A stretch of 64,000 nucleotides of DNA from Echiichthys vipera (GCA_963691815.1 OY829667.1:21650587-21714586), one strand, 5' to 3'. Numbered from the stretch's first letter, positions 47,543-61,320 are shown. Notes: a model not told the origin generated them from the letters alone. A program made the numbers and translations.

Positions 47543-48059
47543 AGATGAATAAGGCGTGAAGCAGCAAGGGGAGCTGAGATAGATGATGTCATCAAGGCCT
47601 CAGGGGAATTCTGGGACAGCTCATTTGGCCAGGGTGGGCGGGGCGCTGATGAATCCACTCCTCCTACCACAGCCGCGTCCTCTTTCTCTCTGTTTCTGTT
47701 TTGCTTCCTCGCCTCCTTGTGTCCACCATCAGTAGCGATGGGGACACTTGAGTGTTCAGTTCATGACACCTGACATTCACACGAAAATTTAACCTCCCAT
47801 TTTTCATTGTGTGTGTGTTAGTTTGTTAGCTCATTAGGTAGGGGAAGGTGGTACTAATGACACCCAAGGGACTGGGTTATCCAACACACACACACACTCA
47901 CCCCATCGAGAGCCTTTTCTCTTTCTTCCTTTGCTTCACTGTCATCGGTGACTACGCCCCACACCCTTGTTGCTAGGCAATGGATGGATGGAGAGCAGCA
48001 ATTGTGTTTGGAGTGTTACTATGAGGAAGAAGAGGCTATTCTTAGTTTCAAACCCGTTA
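47541..48059. other. Intronic sequence, nothing recognised
   Basis: Moderately GC-rich at 47560-47730, but no splice-framed exon seen. A short CA patch lies at 47885-47898. Confidence 0.45.
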
Positions 48060-48545
48060 TGGTGGCAGAATTATTTTTAATTTAATCTTTATAGAACATG
48101 TTAAAAATAAAATAATAATAATGTAAAATAAATAAAGCAAATGAGCAGTAAAAAAGAAAAGCAAAAAAAAAGAGAAAAACAAGCAATGGGATCCTCCGAA
48201 TTCAAGTGTTAAATACATGACTCAAATAATATAGTTCATGTTCAAAAGGATAGGAAGAAGTTAAAAACTTTTCTGGTCCTACCCACTCTTATTTTTTATA
48301 ATTATTTATAATTATTAATCATAAACAAAGTATCGGTATCTGATATTTGGCTCGTTGGTTCAGACAAATCACAGCAAAAAAGTAACAAAGAGAAGAACAA
48401 GAGATACCGAAGAAAAGAACCCAACCAAAACAAAACAAAAAACAACAGACAAACCAAAACAGAAATGTAGTGTTTCAGCTCATAAAAATTCAATGTTTTG
48501 TCTTTGAATAGTTTTTTAGTTTTGATATATTTGCACATTCCTTGA
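48060..48545 (-). mobile_element. Non-LTR element 3' end, uninterrupted relative of 38440-39320
   Basis: The reverse complement reproduces the tail at 38690-38924 plus 39221-39320 as one continuous sequence: 'ggatcccattgcttg' followed directly by T-rich sequence and 'ctgctcatttgctttattta'. It therefore represents the empty state of the L2 insertion at 38925. The coding end includes a YELK-type residue run before the stop. Confidence 0.8.
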
Positions 48546-49784
48546 TCTTGGTGGAGACCAAAGCAGAGCTAAAGGAGAGTTAATGCTGTTGTATTTCTGG
48601 ACACCTGATGGATACAGTTTAATGATTTGTTAAATGAATGACTGAATGTTACTCTGTAATGTGATGTCTGATGTGTGAAATGCAATTGATCGCAACTTTC
48701 ATCCATTTGCCCTATCAACTGTTTGGTGACGTAACAGTAGGGGCCTTAATATTAACCTGTCTCCGCCAGATGCGATATGCAGGGGGGTGAATCCACTCTG
48801 GAAGACAGACAGTAAAGATACATAGAGAGTATGACAGAGGTCAGACATGAAACTTATCTTCAGTTTATCTTTAGTCTTCCCTCATTCAGCAGTCGCATCA
48901 AGCATCACAGGTGAACAAAAACCCAACTGAAAGCAAATAGAATGTAAAAAGTAAGTCAGAAAATGTAGCACCCATACACACAACCCTAAAACACACTCAG
49001 AAATGTCACTTCCATGCAGGTTGTCAACCACAGAAACAAAAGTAAAAGAAGGCCTTTCCTAGGCTTCATAAAGTAATTTAAAATGAAACGGACAAAAACT
49101 GAAACAGAACAAACAGATGTACAGTACACAGTACACAGATTTCCATCAAGATTGACATGTAGATGGACAAACAATATTAGCTACCCAAACAAAACCAAAT
49201 TAAGATCAACACCAAAGTGCACTATGTAAACTGTACGTCATAGAAGTATTAGAGTTAGAAATGAGGAATATATGAAAAAAGTTAGAGATTGCAGAGCAGG
49301 TTGGAGTAGTTGTGAGATTCTTGCCTTACCTTGCCATTCTGTAAGTGTGGTCCGATTTAATGTGAAAAAGTTGTTTACAAAAGTGTGAAGAATACAGTGA
49401 CAAACTTGATGGTTTAAAAACTTTACACAGTCAAAAGCTTAGAATGGTGCAAATGAAGGTAGTGTGGATGCAACATGCTATTCAATGCTTAGTCTTTGGC
49501 CAAGAAGGTAATACCTTATTGGCTTCCCAAGCAATTATCTATCAGCATTGTTGTAGTAGAAAAACAATAAAAGTCATATACCAGTCATATGAAGATGTAT
49601 ATAAAAGCATACACTTGAAATATTTCATAAGTTTCATGTATTGAAGACGAGGACAGCCAATATTAAAATAAAATCATCTCATACATTTAAGTTTTTGATT
49701 TGTGTGTGCATTACAGAGATAATTTGATTTTAATACAGGTCCATGAAAATGTGGGCATTGTGTTCAGATGAGGGTTATTTGGCC
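48546..49784. other. Intronic sequence, nothing recognised
   Basis: A short phrase at 48752-48775 ('aacctgtctccgccagatg') resembles the end of the repeat at 49785. No exon or RNA gene seen. Confidence 0.45.
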
Positions 49785-50160
49785 TAACCTGACTCTGCCA
49801 GATGGATTGATTCTCATGATTCTCATTGTCTCTGCATATCCATCTTGGAACTCTGGTTTGGAGATCTTTTGGGAAGGGCCGAAAATACTGGTTGCTGATT
49901 GGATAAACCATCTGTCTATCACCAAGATACGGGACAAATCAACCAATCAGATCAACAGTTTAGGAGTTTAGGACATACTAACAGCGTGGAGGCAAAGCTC
50001 AGAAAGTAAACAACATGTGGGTAAAGGATATTTTTCGTTTGTGTAACGTGAATTTGCGGAATCAAAGGCCCAATTTCAGGAGCCCGGTCCATATTCAACA
50101 GAAGGATCCAGAGAAAAAAGAGTTAGTGAGCAGCTTGCTCCATAGCTGCTCATCTCATCT
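49785..50160 (-). repeat. Inverted partner of the repeat at 2405-2785
   Basis: Shares, in reverse complement, the segments around 'gaactctggtttggagatc', 'ggttgctgattggat', 'gcaaagctcagaaag' and 'gtccatattcaacagaagg'. Divergence from the first copy is moderate, mostly small changes. Confidence 0.7.
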
Positions 50161-51626
<1,466 letters not shown>

Positions 51627-51691
51627 TATATATGCGTCGATAAGTCGTCTAATCACTTTAAATGACGACCACTGGTCGACCAAGAAAATAC

Positions 51692-51695
<4 letters not shown>

Positions 51696-51753
<58 letters not shown>
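51696..51753 (+). repeat. (TA)n-(CA)n microsatellite
   Basis: TA repeats pass into CA repeats near the left end of the hAT-like element. Confidence 0.97.
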
Positions 51754-51884
51754 AGTATAGCCTTAGCGACTGAACAACATAGTTTAACATAATTAAGTGC
51801 ATACAGCTGCGCGCTATAAGTCTAATTCTGAATGTGTCAGAAAAATCAGCAAGGATACTGTCAGAACATTGGCAGATAGCTAGG

Positions 51885-52660
51885 CTAACGTTACTGACAT
51901 GTTTAAGGTGGTAAGTCATGTTTGTCTTACGTTACTGACATGTTTAAGGTTGTAGGTCATGTTCGGCTAATGTTACTTACATGTTTAAGGTTATAGGTTA
52001 TGTCCGTCTAATGTTGCTTACATGTTTTAGGGTGGTAGGTCATGTTCTTCTAACGTTATTGACATGTTTAAGGTGGTAGGTCATGTTCGTCTAACGTTAC
52101 TTACATGTTTAAGGTGGTAGGTCATATTCATCTAACATTACTTACATGTTTTAAGGTGGTAGGTCATGTTCGTCTAACATTACTTACATGTTTAAGGTGG
52201 TAGGTCATGTTTGTCTAACGTTACTTACATGTTTAAGGTGGTAGGTCATGTTCGTCTAACGTTACTTACATGTTTAAGGTGGTAGGTCATGTTCGTCTAA
52301 CGTTAATTACATGTTTAAGGTAGTAGGTCATGTTAGTCTAACGCTACTTACATGTTTAAGGTGGTAGGTCATGTTCGTCTAACATAACTTACATGTTTAA
52401 GGTGGTTGGTCATGTTCATCTAACGTTACTTACATGTTTAAGGTGGTAGGTCATGGTCGACTGACGTTACTTACATGTTTAAGGTGGTTGGTCATGTTCG
52501 TCGAACATTACTTACATGTTTAAGGTGGTAGGTCATGTTTGTCTAACGTTACTTGTGTGTTGAAGGTCGTAGGTCATATTCGTCTAATGTTACTTACATT
52601 TTTAAGGTGGTATGTCATATTCGTCTAACGTTAATACATGTTTAAGGTGGTAGGTCATAT
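51885..52660 (+). repeat. 41-bp minisatellite, about 19 copies
   Basis: The unit contains ACATGTTTAAGGTGGTAGGT followed by CATGTTCGTCTAACGTTACTT. Nineteen units occur head to tail. Outer units are more diverged (for example 'acatttttaagg' near 52596), while central units are nearly identical, as expected for expansion by unequal exchange. The CG within 'aacgtt' is often changed to CA or TG, which suggests methylation-driven decay. No coding frame is conserved. Confidence 0.95.
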
Positions 52661-52994
52661 GACCTTCATAGAATCATCCTTGTTCTTTTCAAAGTGATCC
52701 CATATTTTAGACATCTTTCCCGACATAATTGATTATTAATTATTAACTGTCAAACCGCAAAGTGGAAGGGACCTGTATGTCACGACTTCCTGTATCTGGC
52801 CCTTCAAAATAAAAGTCCTCCAGTCTTTTAGGCCCAATACCAGCCAGTCACATATATTTTCACATAATCTTGACAAGAAACAGCCCCAAAGGTTTTTTTC
52901 CTGCGACCAATGGACTAATGAAATGTTGGTCTGCTAATGATTTTTTGGTCGACCAGTGCATGATCGACTATTTGGGGGTAGCCCTATTTTATTG

Positions 52995-53565
52995 GTAATG
53001 AGAACATTGTTGGCCTGCTCACTGTACCAACCTGCCTCCATGACAGACGTCATGACTTCATGGTTCTGTAGTTTTAACTCAACATAGTGCCCTACTCCCT
53101 GATAGAATCTGCAAAACTCCAGATTGTTTTATTCTTCATTGCTAATGTCTTTAAAATTCTTTCTTTCCACAACATCTGAGTGTGGCAACAACAGTATAGT
53201 TCATAGGGAAAGAGTTATGGTACAATGAGATTATTACAGAGAGGAAGAAACGACCAAAATAAGACAGTTTGAAGAAGTCCGACATGTGAAAACAAAGCAA
53301 GCCTACTTTCAACCCCTCAGAACCAGCTGGATATGTTAAACCTTTTTTTTTTTTTTTTTTTTATCTGAATAGTTTTCAAAAGCCTAAAGAGGCAACATGA
53401 TTAGCATTCTGGCCTGTTTATTAGGATGGCACACTGAAGGAAAATTGAAACATGAAGTCCATTCAGTCAAGTCCATTACTGACTTTTCAAAGAGTAGTTT
53501 GACAAAATAATCTTTATTTAACCATGGCGAGCTTCATCTCGTGTTGTGCCTTTATCTAGGTAATT
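52995..53565. other. Intronic sequence, nothing recognised
   Basis: Includes a 20-base T run at 53343-53362. No exon or repeat recognised. Confidence 0.5.
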
Positions 53566-55785
53566 CAATTCAATTCAATTCAATTCAATTTTATATATAG
53601 TGCCAAATCATCATAACAAAAGTAGAGTACTGTGGCAACGAAAACCTTCCCTATAACAGGCAGGAACGTCAGACAGACCCAGCTCTGTGGAGGATGGCCA
53701 TCTGTCTTGACCGGTTGGAGAGGAAGAATAGGAGAGAGAAAGAGAGAAAAGACGGACAAATGGACAGAGAGAGACAAAGACAGACACAAAGACAGAGACA
53801 GACACACTTCCAGTAACTATAATAATATCTATAGTAATGTAAATATGACTTAAATGTTATAGCAGATAATACAGCATAATAGTAGAAACAAGCACAGCTA
53901 AGGTTATATATTATAATAGTAGCAGGAAGCATCATGCAGGACCACGGCAGCAGGCACCACCACAATCAGCAGTCCCCCGGCAGACTAGGCCTATAGCAGC
54001 ATAATTAAGCAGAACAAAATCAGCTTTAAAATAAAAACATTGCTAAGGGCTCGTAAGCCCTAGCTGTAAGCTTTATCAAAAAGGAAAGTTTTGAGTTTAC
54101 TGCCTCCCGAATAACACTTGGGAGATGGTTCCACAAGAGAGGAGCTCTGTAGCTGAAGGCTCTGCCACCCATTCTACTTTTGGAGACTCTAGGAACAACA
54201 AGTAGCCCTTCATTCTCAGAGCGCAGCGATCTAGTCGGGTAATACGGTACTATGAGCTGTTTAGGATATGACGGAGCCTGACCAATAAGAGCTTTGTAGG
54301 TAAGGAGAAGGATTTTAAATTCTACTCTAGATTTTTCAGGCAGCCAGTGCAAAGAAGCTAAGACAGGAGAAATATGTTCTCTTCGATTTGTTTTAGTTAG
54401 TACACGTGCTGCAGCATTTTGGACCAACTTGAGACTCTTAACAGACTTATTGGAGCAGCCTGATAATAAGGAGTTGCAGTAGTCCAGCCTAGAAGTAACA
54501 AATGCATAGACTAGTTTTTCTGCATCTTTCTGAGACACAATGCTCCTATTTTTCTCAATATTACGCAGGTGAAAATATGCATTCCTTGTCGTTAGTTTTA
54601 TGTGAGAATCGAAGGACATATCCTGATCAAAAATAACACACAGATTCCTTACTGTGGTGCTGGAGGACAACACAACATCATCCAGAGCAACAATATCTTT
54701 AGCTATTGAGTTTCGGAGGCCTTTGGGGCCAAGTACAATGACTTCAATTTATCTGAGTTTAACATCAAAAAATTGCAGGTCAGCCAGCTTTTTATTTCCT
54801 CAATGCACATTTGAAGTTTATCTAACTGATCGGTTTCTTCTACAAATATAATTGTGTATCATCAGCATAACAATGAAAGTTTATGGAGTGTTTCCTTATA
54901 ATATTTCCTAAGGGAAGCATATATAAGGTGAAAAGAATCGGTCCAAGGACAGAACCCTGTGGTAGGATGTGAATAATGTTAGTGTGCAAAGAGGATTTGT
55001 GGTTTACATGTACAAACTGAGATCTATCTGATAAATATGACTTAAACCAGCTCAGTGCGGTTCCTTTGATGCCAATTAGACGCTCCACTCTCTTCAGTAG
55101 TGTTGAAGGCAGCACTAAGATTTAGTAAAACAAGTACAGAGACAAGTATTTTTACCAGTGCTGTCTCAGTACTATAATTCATTCTAAATCCTGACTGGAA
55201 GTCCTCAAATAACTCATTATTATGTAAAAAGTCACACAGCTGATTGGCAACTAATTTCTCGAGGATCTTAGGGAAAAAATTAAGGTTAGATATATGTCTA
55301 TAGTTGGCTAGTACCTCAGGATCAAGACTGGGCTTTTTAAGAAGAGGTTTAATTACAGCTACTCTAAAAGACTGTGGTACATAACCTGCTGATAAAGACA
55401 TGTTAATCATATCTAATACAGGAGTGCTAACTAAAGGTAACACTTCTTTAAGTAACCTAGTTGGATTCGAGTCTAGGATACAAGTAGAGGGCTTTGATGC
55501 CGGAATAGTAGAGGTTAATTTGTTAAGGTCAACTGTAGAAAAGCAGTCCAAGAATATATCAGGTCGTACAGTTAGTTCCTGGGTTCCTGGGTTTGAAGAA
55601 AAATTGGTGGCAAGTGAGTTGATTTTGTCTCTAATAGTCAGAATTTTGTCATTAAAAAAGGTCATGAAGTCGTTACTACTGAGGGTTATAGGAATACATG
55701 GCTCAATAGAGCTGTGGCTCTCTGTCAGCCTGGCTACAGTGCTGAAAAGAAATCTAGGATTGTCCTCATTCTCCTCAGATTACAG
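53566..55785 (-). mobile_element. L2-type LINE, longest copy, 5'-truncated, frame-broken
   Basis: The minus strand encodes, in order, LANYRHISNLNFFPKILEKL (RT start), LSAAFNT (an altered L-S-A-A-F-D-T block), LPQGSVLGPILFTLY, HCYADDTQLYL (catalytic YADD box) and then the post-RT region with FVTSRLDYCNSLLSG and SLHWLPEKSRVEFK. It is split over several frames (55042-55665, 54840-55115, 54026-54673). The FD-to-FN change in the A-A-F-D-T block would remove a catalytic aspartate. The 3' tail has five AATTC units at 53566-53590. The endonuclease domain is missing. It is closely related to the copy at 41449-43092. Confidence 0.92.
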
Positions 55786-56382
55786 ATGATTGTAATGGAA
55801 GCAATGGGGTTGGTTCAGGTGTTTTATATCTGTGGATCATCATAACTCCTGTCTCCTTTCAAAGATGCTCTCTGGTGTAAATATCCATCTTGATCTTTCC
55901 CTTGTCACTGACTGAGGTTGATGACCTTTGACCTCCCTCCAGTGGATGCTGTGAGAGCTGTGTTCTGGTCTGCTGTTCACAGACAGTTGATGTCTGTTTC
56001 TGGTGATGGTGTTCATTCAGTGGGAGTGCACCAGCAAAAGATCTGAAGTGTTTGTGGTTTCTGACATTAGGTGATTTAAGAGGCCGTACGTTTGTGTAAA
56101 ATAATGTTCAATTTTTTTTATCTGTTGTAGTGGCCTTTGCTCATTAATTAAACTACATCAATACAATGTTTTGAAGATCAGAGATTACAATTTCCAAAAA
56201 ACGTGTGCTTTTTATGACATTTTCCTGCTGAGAAATGCTATTGTTAAACAGTTGTCTGAACCCTGATGTCTGGTTCATACAATAAAACATTACAGTAATG
56301 TTGTGAAATTTCATGTTTGTAAGGATATCATCTTTTTGTCAATTTACTGAAATGCAGGTCCAGATTTTATGTTCATCACTTA
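55786..56382. other. Intronic sequence, nothing recognised
   Basis: Ordinary AT-rich sequence leading to the splice signal at 56383. Confidence 0.5.
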
Positions 56383-56424
56383 TACTAACTCAGTCCTTTT
56401 GTCTTTCTTGTCTTCTAGGTAAGT
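56383..56424 (+). promoter_or_regulatory. Recursive splice site: branch point, acceptor fused to donor
   Basis: A perfect TACTAAC branch-point consensus (56383-56389) is followed by a nearly unbroken pyrimidine tract and then TAG|GTAAGT, with acceptor and donor fused at 56418/56419. The branch A (56388) is 30 nt from the AG. After splicing to an upstream exon, the GTAAGT would rebuild a donor at the junction, so a very long intron could be removed in steps. The site lies on the gene strand, 52.8 kb after the MSED exon and 3.5 kb before the MAHAA exon. As I recall, human ANK3 is among the long genes with reported recursive splicing. Confidence 0.7.
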
Positions 56425-56468
56425 TCAAATGGACGCGGAGACACACTGAGACTGGGGCTTTGTTCTAG
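56419..56468 (+). other. Putative RS-exon, or alternative terminal exon
   Basis: Downstream of the recursive acceptor, a second donor TTCTAG|GTATTG lies after 50 nt. Vertebrate recursive sites usually define such a cryptic exon first, which is then skipped or kept. Fifty nt is not a multiple of three, so keeping it after the phase-0 ankyrin exon would shift the frame. In one frame the segment reads KFKWTRRHTETGALF then stop, so a short alternative 3' end is another reading. Confidence 0.45.
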
Positions 56469-56585
56469 GTATTGTTGACCAGCTCCTTTAGCCCCTCTGC
56501 TACAGGACGCAGCTGCACCTGCTACTGATTGCTGTATTGATTTCAACACTTGGATAAGCACATCTTCAGCTGAGTAGTAAAACTG

Positions 56586-56607
56586 CCCCCCCCCCCCCCC
56601 CCCCCCC
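56586..56607 (+). repeat. 22-base C homopolymer
   Basis: Uninterrupted C run. Its length in the assembly is unreliable. Confidence 0.9.
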
Positions 56608-59170
56608 AGGGCTAATCCATTACTGCCGTCATCATATACACACAAACTCCCACCTGTCCACTTGTTTATTCTCACATCAGCAATGGTCACAATGATGTAT
56701 TGTACTAATTGTGGCCCACACTCTCTAAAGAAATGTTTTTTGCTCAAATTCGCCTTTCTTAGCCGTCCCTCACTCCAGCCCTCTCTTAACTAATTAACTA
56801 ATAAACCTGACCACAAGGCTCCGAGGTCAAAGCTCTGTGGGTCACACTCCTCGGGACGTGAGGATTGTTTGAATTTTGTGTAAGCCCCACCCATTATTGA
56901 GGATGGTTAGGAGGGTAGAAGCAGCTTGAGGTCCTTTAATCTCTGAGACCCTCAACAGATTACTGATATACTACACATCCTCTCAGTTAGTGAAAATCTG
57001 GACAAGATTAGTCACCAGGCAGACTTCTTCTGCCGCATGTTAAACCAGGACTTGCGCTGATTGAGATTTGCTTTGAATTGAAACAAAAGAGCTTTCTTTA
57101 AATTCTGGAGGCTTTTGACTGAAGCCTTGTTCTGTAAAGAACCAGTTAAGGTAAATGCATGATATTATATAAGTGGTATTGATAGAGAATGATTAAAGAC
57201 CTTTTCTATGTGGATTTTGCACTTATGTTAAATTTGTTGAGGAAAGAAACATTCTGAGTACCAGTACAGTTTCTGAAACAAATAACTTTATTAAATAATT
57301 TTTACCATTTTTCTATTATTCATGCAGTATTCATGCATCATTTAAATAAAGAATAGATAAAAAAAATAAAAAGTAGATATATGACATCACCATCTCTTTT
57401 TTACATTATATGTTCTGGAAAAAAGTTTTTATTTCGGCACATATCAGACATATCAGTTTGTTAAGCAGCTGGGAGTTGTTTCTGGAAAGAAGAACACTTG
57501 ATTCCTTGACTCAGTTCTTCTTCAGATAAACTATTATCCTACCCTGTGAATTCCTCCCTTCTTGTACTCTAGATCCCATCTTATTCACATTCATGAGCGT
57601 GTTGGGCTTCAGTGCTTCGACAGTGCCTGTTGTAATTCATTGTTTTAATGCCACTGTTTTTCCATTTATTGACTCAATGAGTTGGTCATACTTTCTAAGC
57701 CATGCTTCTACATGCTATATGTTAATGTAGAAACACAATGTGAGATGCAAAACCAGTCAAACTGCACATTTGCTTGACTGTAAACACCCTCATATTCGAA
57801 AAACTGATCTTATGTGCCAACCACTCTGCACACTAACTGATACACACTCTTACACACTTTCTGTCTTTTCATATAGCCCAGGACATGTAAACCATCCGTA
57901 TTTACATATTATTACACAATAAAGGGCCAACTTGTGGTCTGAGAAAGTGATTTTATTTAAAATTCTGTTTATTTCCCCCTTTTTTTTAAATTATTTCTTG
58001 GGAAATATTGTATACTATCACCTCTTCAGGCATAAACAAACCTTCAAATCAAACAGTCTAAGAGAGAAAAGTCAATAATTCATTGAATTGATTACAGCTC
58101 ATGTCCGTACTCAGGCCACCACCTGTAATGAGGGTAATCTCAGGCGGTCAAAAGTTTTAAAACAACTGCCTTAAATCAAATGTTTACAAAGCCAGTCTGT
58201 CTGAAATGTGTTTATAAGATGATGGCTGTTATAATATAATATATAATCTCCTAATTGGAGTTGGAGCTGTCATCGTCTGTCTATGCTGTTTAATCACATG
58301 GATGTTCCCCCGACAAAGAAGACCTTGAGCTTTCATTCTTCAGTCTGTGGACTACTTCTGCCAGTCCTTTGTCCTGAACTTGCACCCAACTGGGTTGGGA
58401 TATTCTCACCATCCTCCTTTCTTTTAGTTGTCATGTTGGGCCGAGCCATGGGGTGGCGCCATGGTATCATAAAGCAAAAAGGGTGAGGCTTTGGAAAAGA
58501 TAAACATTGCAGTGGATGTGTTTATACTGTAGAGTATTAAGTAAGGACTTTATCTGGTGTAGTGTGTATATGTATGTGTGATTTATGTGAGTAGATGGTG
58601 GTTGGCTGGGTGTTTGTATTGAAGACTGCCTGAACTTAGACAGTGGACACAATAATGCCAGTGAATACATTTTCACTACATTCCTTTATACTGGTTCTTG
58701 ACTGAGAAAGCTGGTAGTGCTAGACATACTGGTTAGTAACAGTGGACAGGCATCTTTTGCTGCCCTTCAGGGGGGCTTAGAATACACAGCAGCATTGTGA
58801 CTTCAGCACCATGGACAAGGCTTGTGTGGGCTGATGCACAGTAGCATTGCTCTCTCTAAATCAGTCCAGCTGAAGTGAACCCTCAGTCATAGTAAGTGCT
58901 TCTGTCTCTGCCTTGTGGTACAGGATATATTATTAGTATTGGACGTTGTGGTACAATTGATTTCAGGTCATACTGTGGGTTCTTTTAGTGTCATGAAATC
59001 CGACACGATATAGCTGATGTACATGCAGTTATTCTCAAAAAGCCGTAATATGCATGCATATAGCAATGTTCAGCCTCAGCCCATTATCCCCCTAAATTTC
59101 CAGTTTAGTTCAGCTTCACCATTTTCATGAGATAGAGCTAAAAACTGTGTGCTCGGAAAAATGACTGTGA

Positions 59171-59172
<2 letters not shown>
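56608..59172. other. Intronic sequence, nothing recognised
   Basis: About 2.5 kb without an exon, RNA gene or repeat that I can support. Confidence 0.5.
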
Positions 59173-59238
<66 letters not shown>

Positions 59239-59256
59239 TGTGTGTGTGTGTGTGTT
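59173..59256 (+). repeat. (GT)n microsatellite
   Basis: About 40 GT units with GCGC near 59235. Confidence 0.98.
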
Positions 59257-59819
59257 TGCGCTGGAGCTGTGAAATCTCCCAGTCACCAATGCAGACTGAA
59301 CCATTTCCATCTTGCTTGTAGGGAGGGTTGAATATAATGAGTGGAGTCCAAGTGTTCCCCCCTTTGACTCCAGTAAAAGTGGTTCTTCCCTTAAGGACAG
59401 TTGCTGATGCTTCCGTGTCCTATATCTCCTCCCATATATGGTTCCCTCTAACTCCTACCTCTACTCCTATAATCCCCCCACACACACTGTACCTCCCCCT
59501 CTGATACATAATGAGTGGGGAAGTCATGTTTTTGGAGAGTCTAAATCGGAAGCTTCCCAGGTTCCCATAGCATCTGCTGCTACCTCTGCAGCTCAAGCGG
59601 TAAAGGGAGGGGAGGAGCTCTCTCCGTCTTTGCATTTCTATTGGTCTCCTATCTAACCTCTTGGTGGTGTGTACTGGTCTACCCCTCCTCTCTCTCTATT
59701 CCTGTCTCAGATGCAGTTATCCAGGCAGCAGGGAGGGAGGCTTTACAGACACACACTCTCTGCATGGGTGAAAATAACTAGTGGGTTAGGACTAGAGGAT
59801 ATCAGCTCTACCTCTATCC

Positions 59820-59970
59820 TCTTTCCACTTTCGGCTACTGCATAAAAAGAAAGTCACCTTGTTTCCTTGGATGACTGGGGTCTTTGCCAATGAGACAATC
59901 ATTCTGAAAGGACTTCTGAAAGTGATTTGAAGGCTAGTTTTCTGCTTGTGGGAGCAGTGAGAGGGCAGCC
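59820..59970 (+). promoter_or_regulatory. Putative TATA-type promoter and leader of the MAHAA exon
   Basis: A TATA-like CATAAAAAG lies at 59841-59849, about 130 bp before the start codon, which would place the transcription start near 59870 and give a leader of about 100 nt. The sequence 'gaaaataactag' at 59768-59780 resembles a partial MEF2 site. The start codon context is GCAGCCATGG, essentially the ideal Kozak sequence. The promoter call is inference from position and motifs. Confidence 0.45.
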
Positions 59971-60099
59971 ATGGCTCACGCCGCAGCTCACATTAAGAAG
60001 GCAAGGTCCGAGATGGATCAACCTCCGGACCTGAAGGCTCTGGAGAAAGCCAGAGAGAGGAGGAGGCGTTCCCGAGAACGGGCTGAACGCAAGCGCAAG
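59971..60099 (+). CDS. ank3: Ankyrin-3-like alternative first coding exon, MAHAA form
   Basis: Forty-three codons from an optimal start context (GCAGCCATGG) run to the donor CGCAAG|GTACTG and leave in phase 0. The protein starts MAHAAAHIKKARSEMD and ends in a highly basic stretch with RERRRRSRERAERKRK. As I recall it, vertebrate ankyrin-3 starts MAHAASQLKK and continues to a basic cluster before the first ankyrin repeat, so both ends of this exon agree. Ankyrin-G clusters sodium channels and other membrane proteins at the axon initial segment and nodes by linking them to beta-spectrin. The ankyrin-repeat exons are expected beyond the right edge. With the MSED exon 56 kb upstream, this shows alternative promoter use. 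The donor is only moderate. Another ankyrin paralog cannot be excluded. Confidence 0.78.
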
Positions 60100-61140
60100 G
60101 TACTGGACAGACTCACTGGAATAACCCACCTATTCATCCCTTCCTGCTTTATGTGACCAATCAATATTTTACTGGTCACTTCATAACACCTCCAGTCATC
60201 ACATGACCAGTCATCATTCCTCCCTATCACCTTACCTTCACCTTTACCGAATGAAGAAGACTTTATTAGAGTCCATTGTCAAGGACTGTGGAAGAGTTCA
60301 AAGACTGCCCATGTCCTAATCTTTACTATTTCAACCTCCACCTTCATCATCACCTAGTTGTATTCAGTAGTACCATAAAGGGGTAAGAGTGTAAAGGGAC
60401 TAATATATAGAAACACTCTTGATTAGATGGAATGAAAACCCTTTTATTTTACAAGACTGAAGATCTAAACCATTGGACAGTGCTCTGTGAGCCACCACAA
60501 GAACGACAAATGACAGAGAGCTGTGATTCCAGCAGAACATAGCCCATAATGATTACACTGTGCTTGATCCTTGCTGCTGTCAGTGCTTGTCCTCACCTAA
60601 TTTTGTACAATGCTGAAGGATCTTCCTCAGTCCATCCCTCATTCCACTCCTCATTCTGTCATCATGTGCCTGCCACAATATTATTAATGCCTTCTGTAGT
60701 CAAGTCATCAATCACTTAATCAGCATTGCTGTCTCTCAACTCCAGCATGCCCTGGGTGGGCTCCATCATAACACAATCTATACTCAGTAAAGTAACATTG
60801 CTATAAACAACTCTGCTGGTCTCCCTGTAGATGCACCTACGCAGATCGGTCTCTGGTGCATTGCTAGGCTGCGCAGTGTATGCTCATTCTATTTGTTCAT
60901 GGGTAGACACATCCTCTCATGCAAACATAAAATCCTACTGGTGTGGTTTTATTGGTAGGGTGTACAGCTGAGGTATGTTGTATATTTATGGTCAGTGATT
61001 TTATAGTGACTTTAGACTTTATAAGACTTAACTCTAACGAGCCATTTTAGGGTCTCAGGATTCTGTGCAGAATTACTGTTCATGCTGTTTTGGCAGCACT
61101 GCACATGACATGCAATTGCAATTGATTGCAGTTAGGAAAG
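60100..61140. other. Intron after the MAHAA exon, nothing recognised
   Basis: No exon with ankyrin-repeat coding (such as the expected S-D-A/S-N-A-S start) is present on the + strand here. No repeat recognised. Confidence 0.55.
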
Positions 61141-61144
61141 TTAA

Positions 61145-61320
61145 AGGTTGAATATGGAGAATGAGTTGAACACAGCCATCTAGTGTCTCAAGACAGTAGT
61201 GGCAAACATTCCATCTGTCGGGTGGCCAGGTTGGTCAGACCCGGTCCAGTAGCCTACAGGAGACCAGAGTCTGTTTGAGCCTGTTTGAACCCATCCCCTC
61301 CGGCAAATCACACCATAAAA
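61145..61320 (+). mobile_element. TTAA-flanked MITE fragment (family of 7205-7687)
   Basis: TTAA (61141-61144) is followed by AGGTTGAATATGGAGAATGA and 'ccatctagtgtctcaagac', the family terminus and inner sequence. The right terminus was not found, so the end is approximate. Confidence 0.8.

Larger units (their letters stand above)
51627..52986. mobile_element. hAT-like non-autonomous element carrying a minisatellite
   Basis: The right end reads, in reverse complement, TAGGGCTACCCCCAAATAGT followed by CGATCATGCACTGGTCGACC, a well-known style of hAT terminus. The left part holds 'cactggtcgaccaag' in the opposite sense, but its outermost terminus is eroded into an AT stretch. The flanks TTTTATTA (51619-51626) and TTTTATTG (52987-52994) may be an 8-bp duplication with one change. 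The interior is a TA/CA array and a 41-bp tandem repeat. Confidence 0.7.

Noticed and set aside
53540..53565. Another fused AG|GTAATT near an L2 tail
   Set aside because: The pyrimidine tract is weak and the donor poor, and it abuts an inserted LINE tail.
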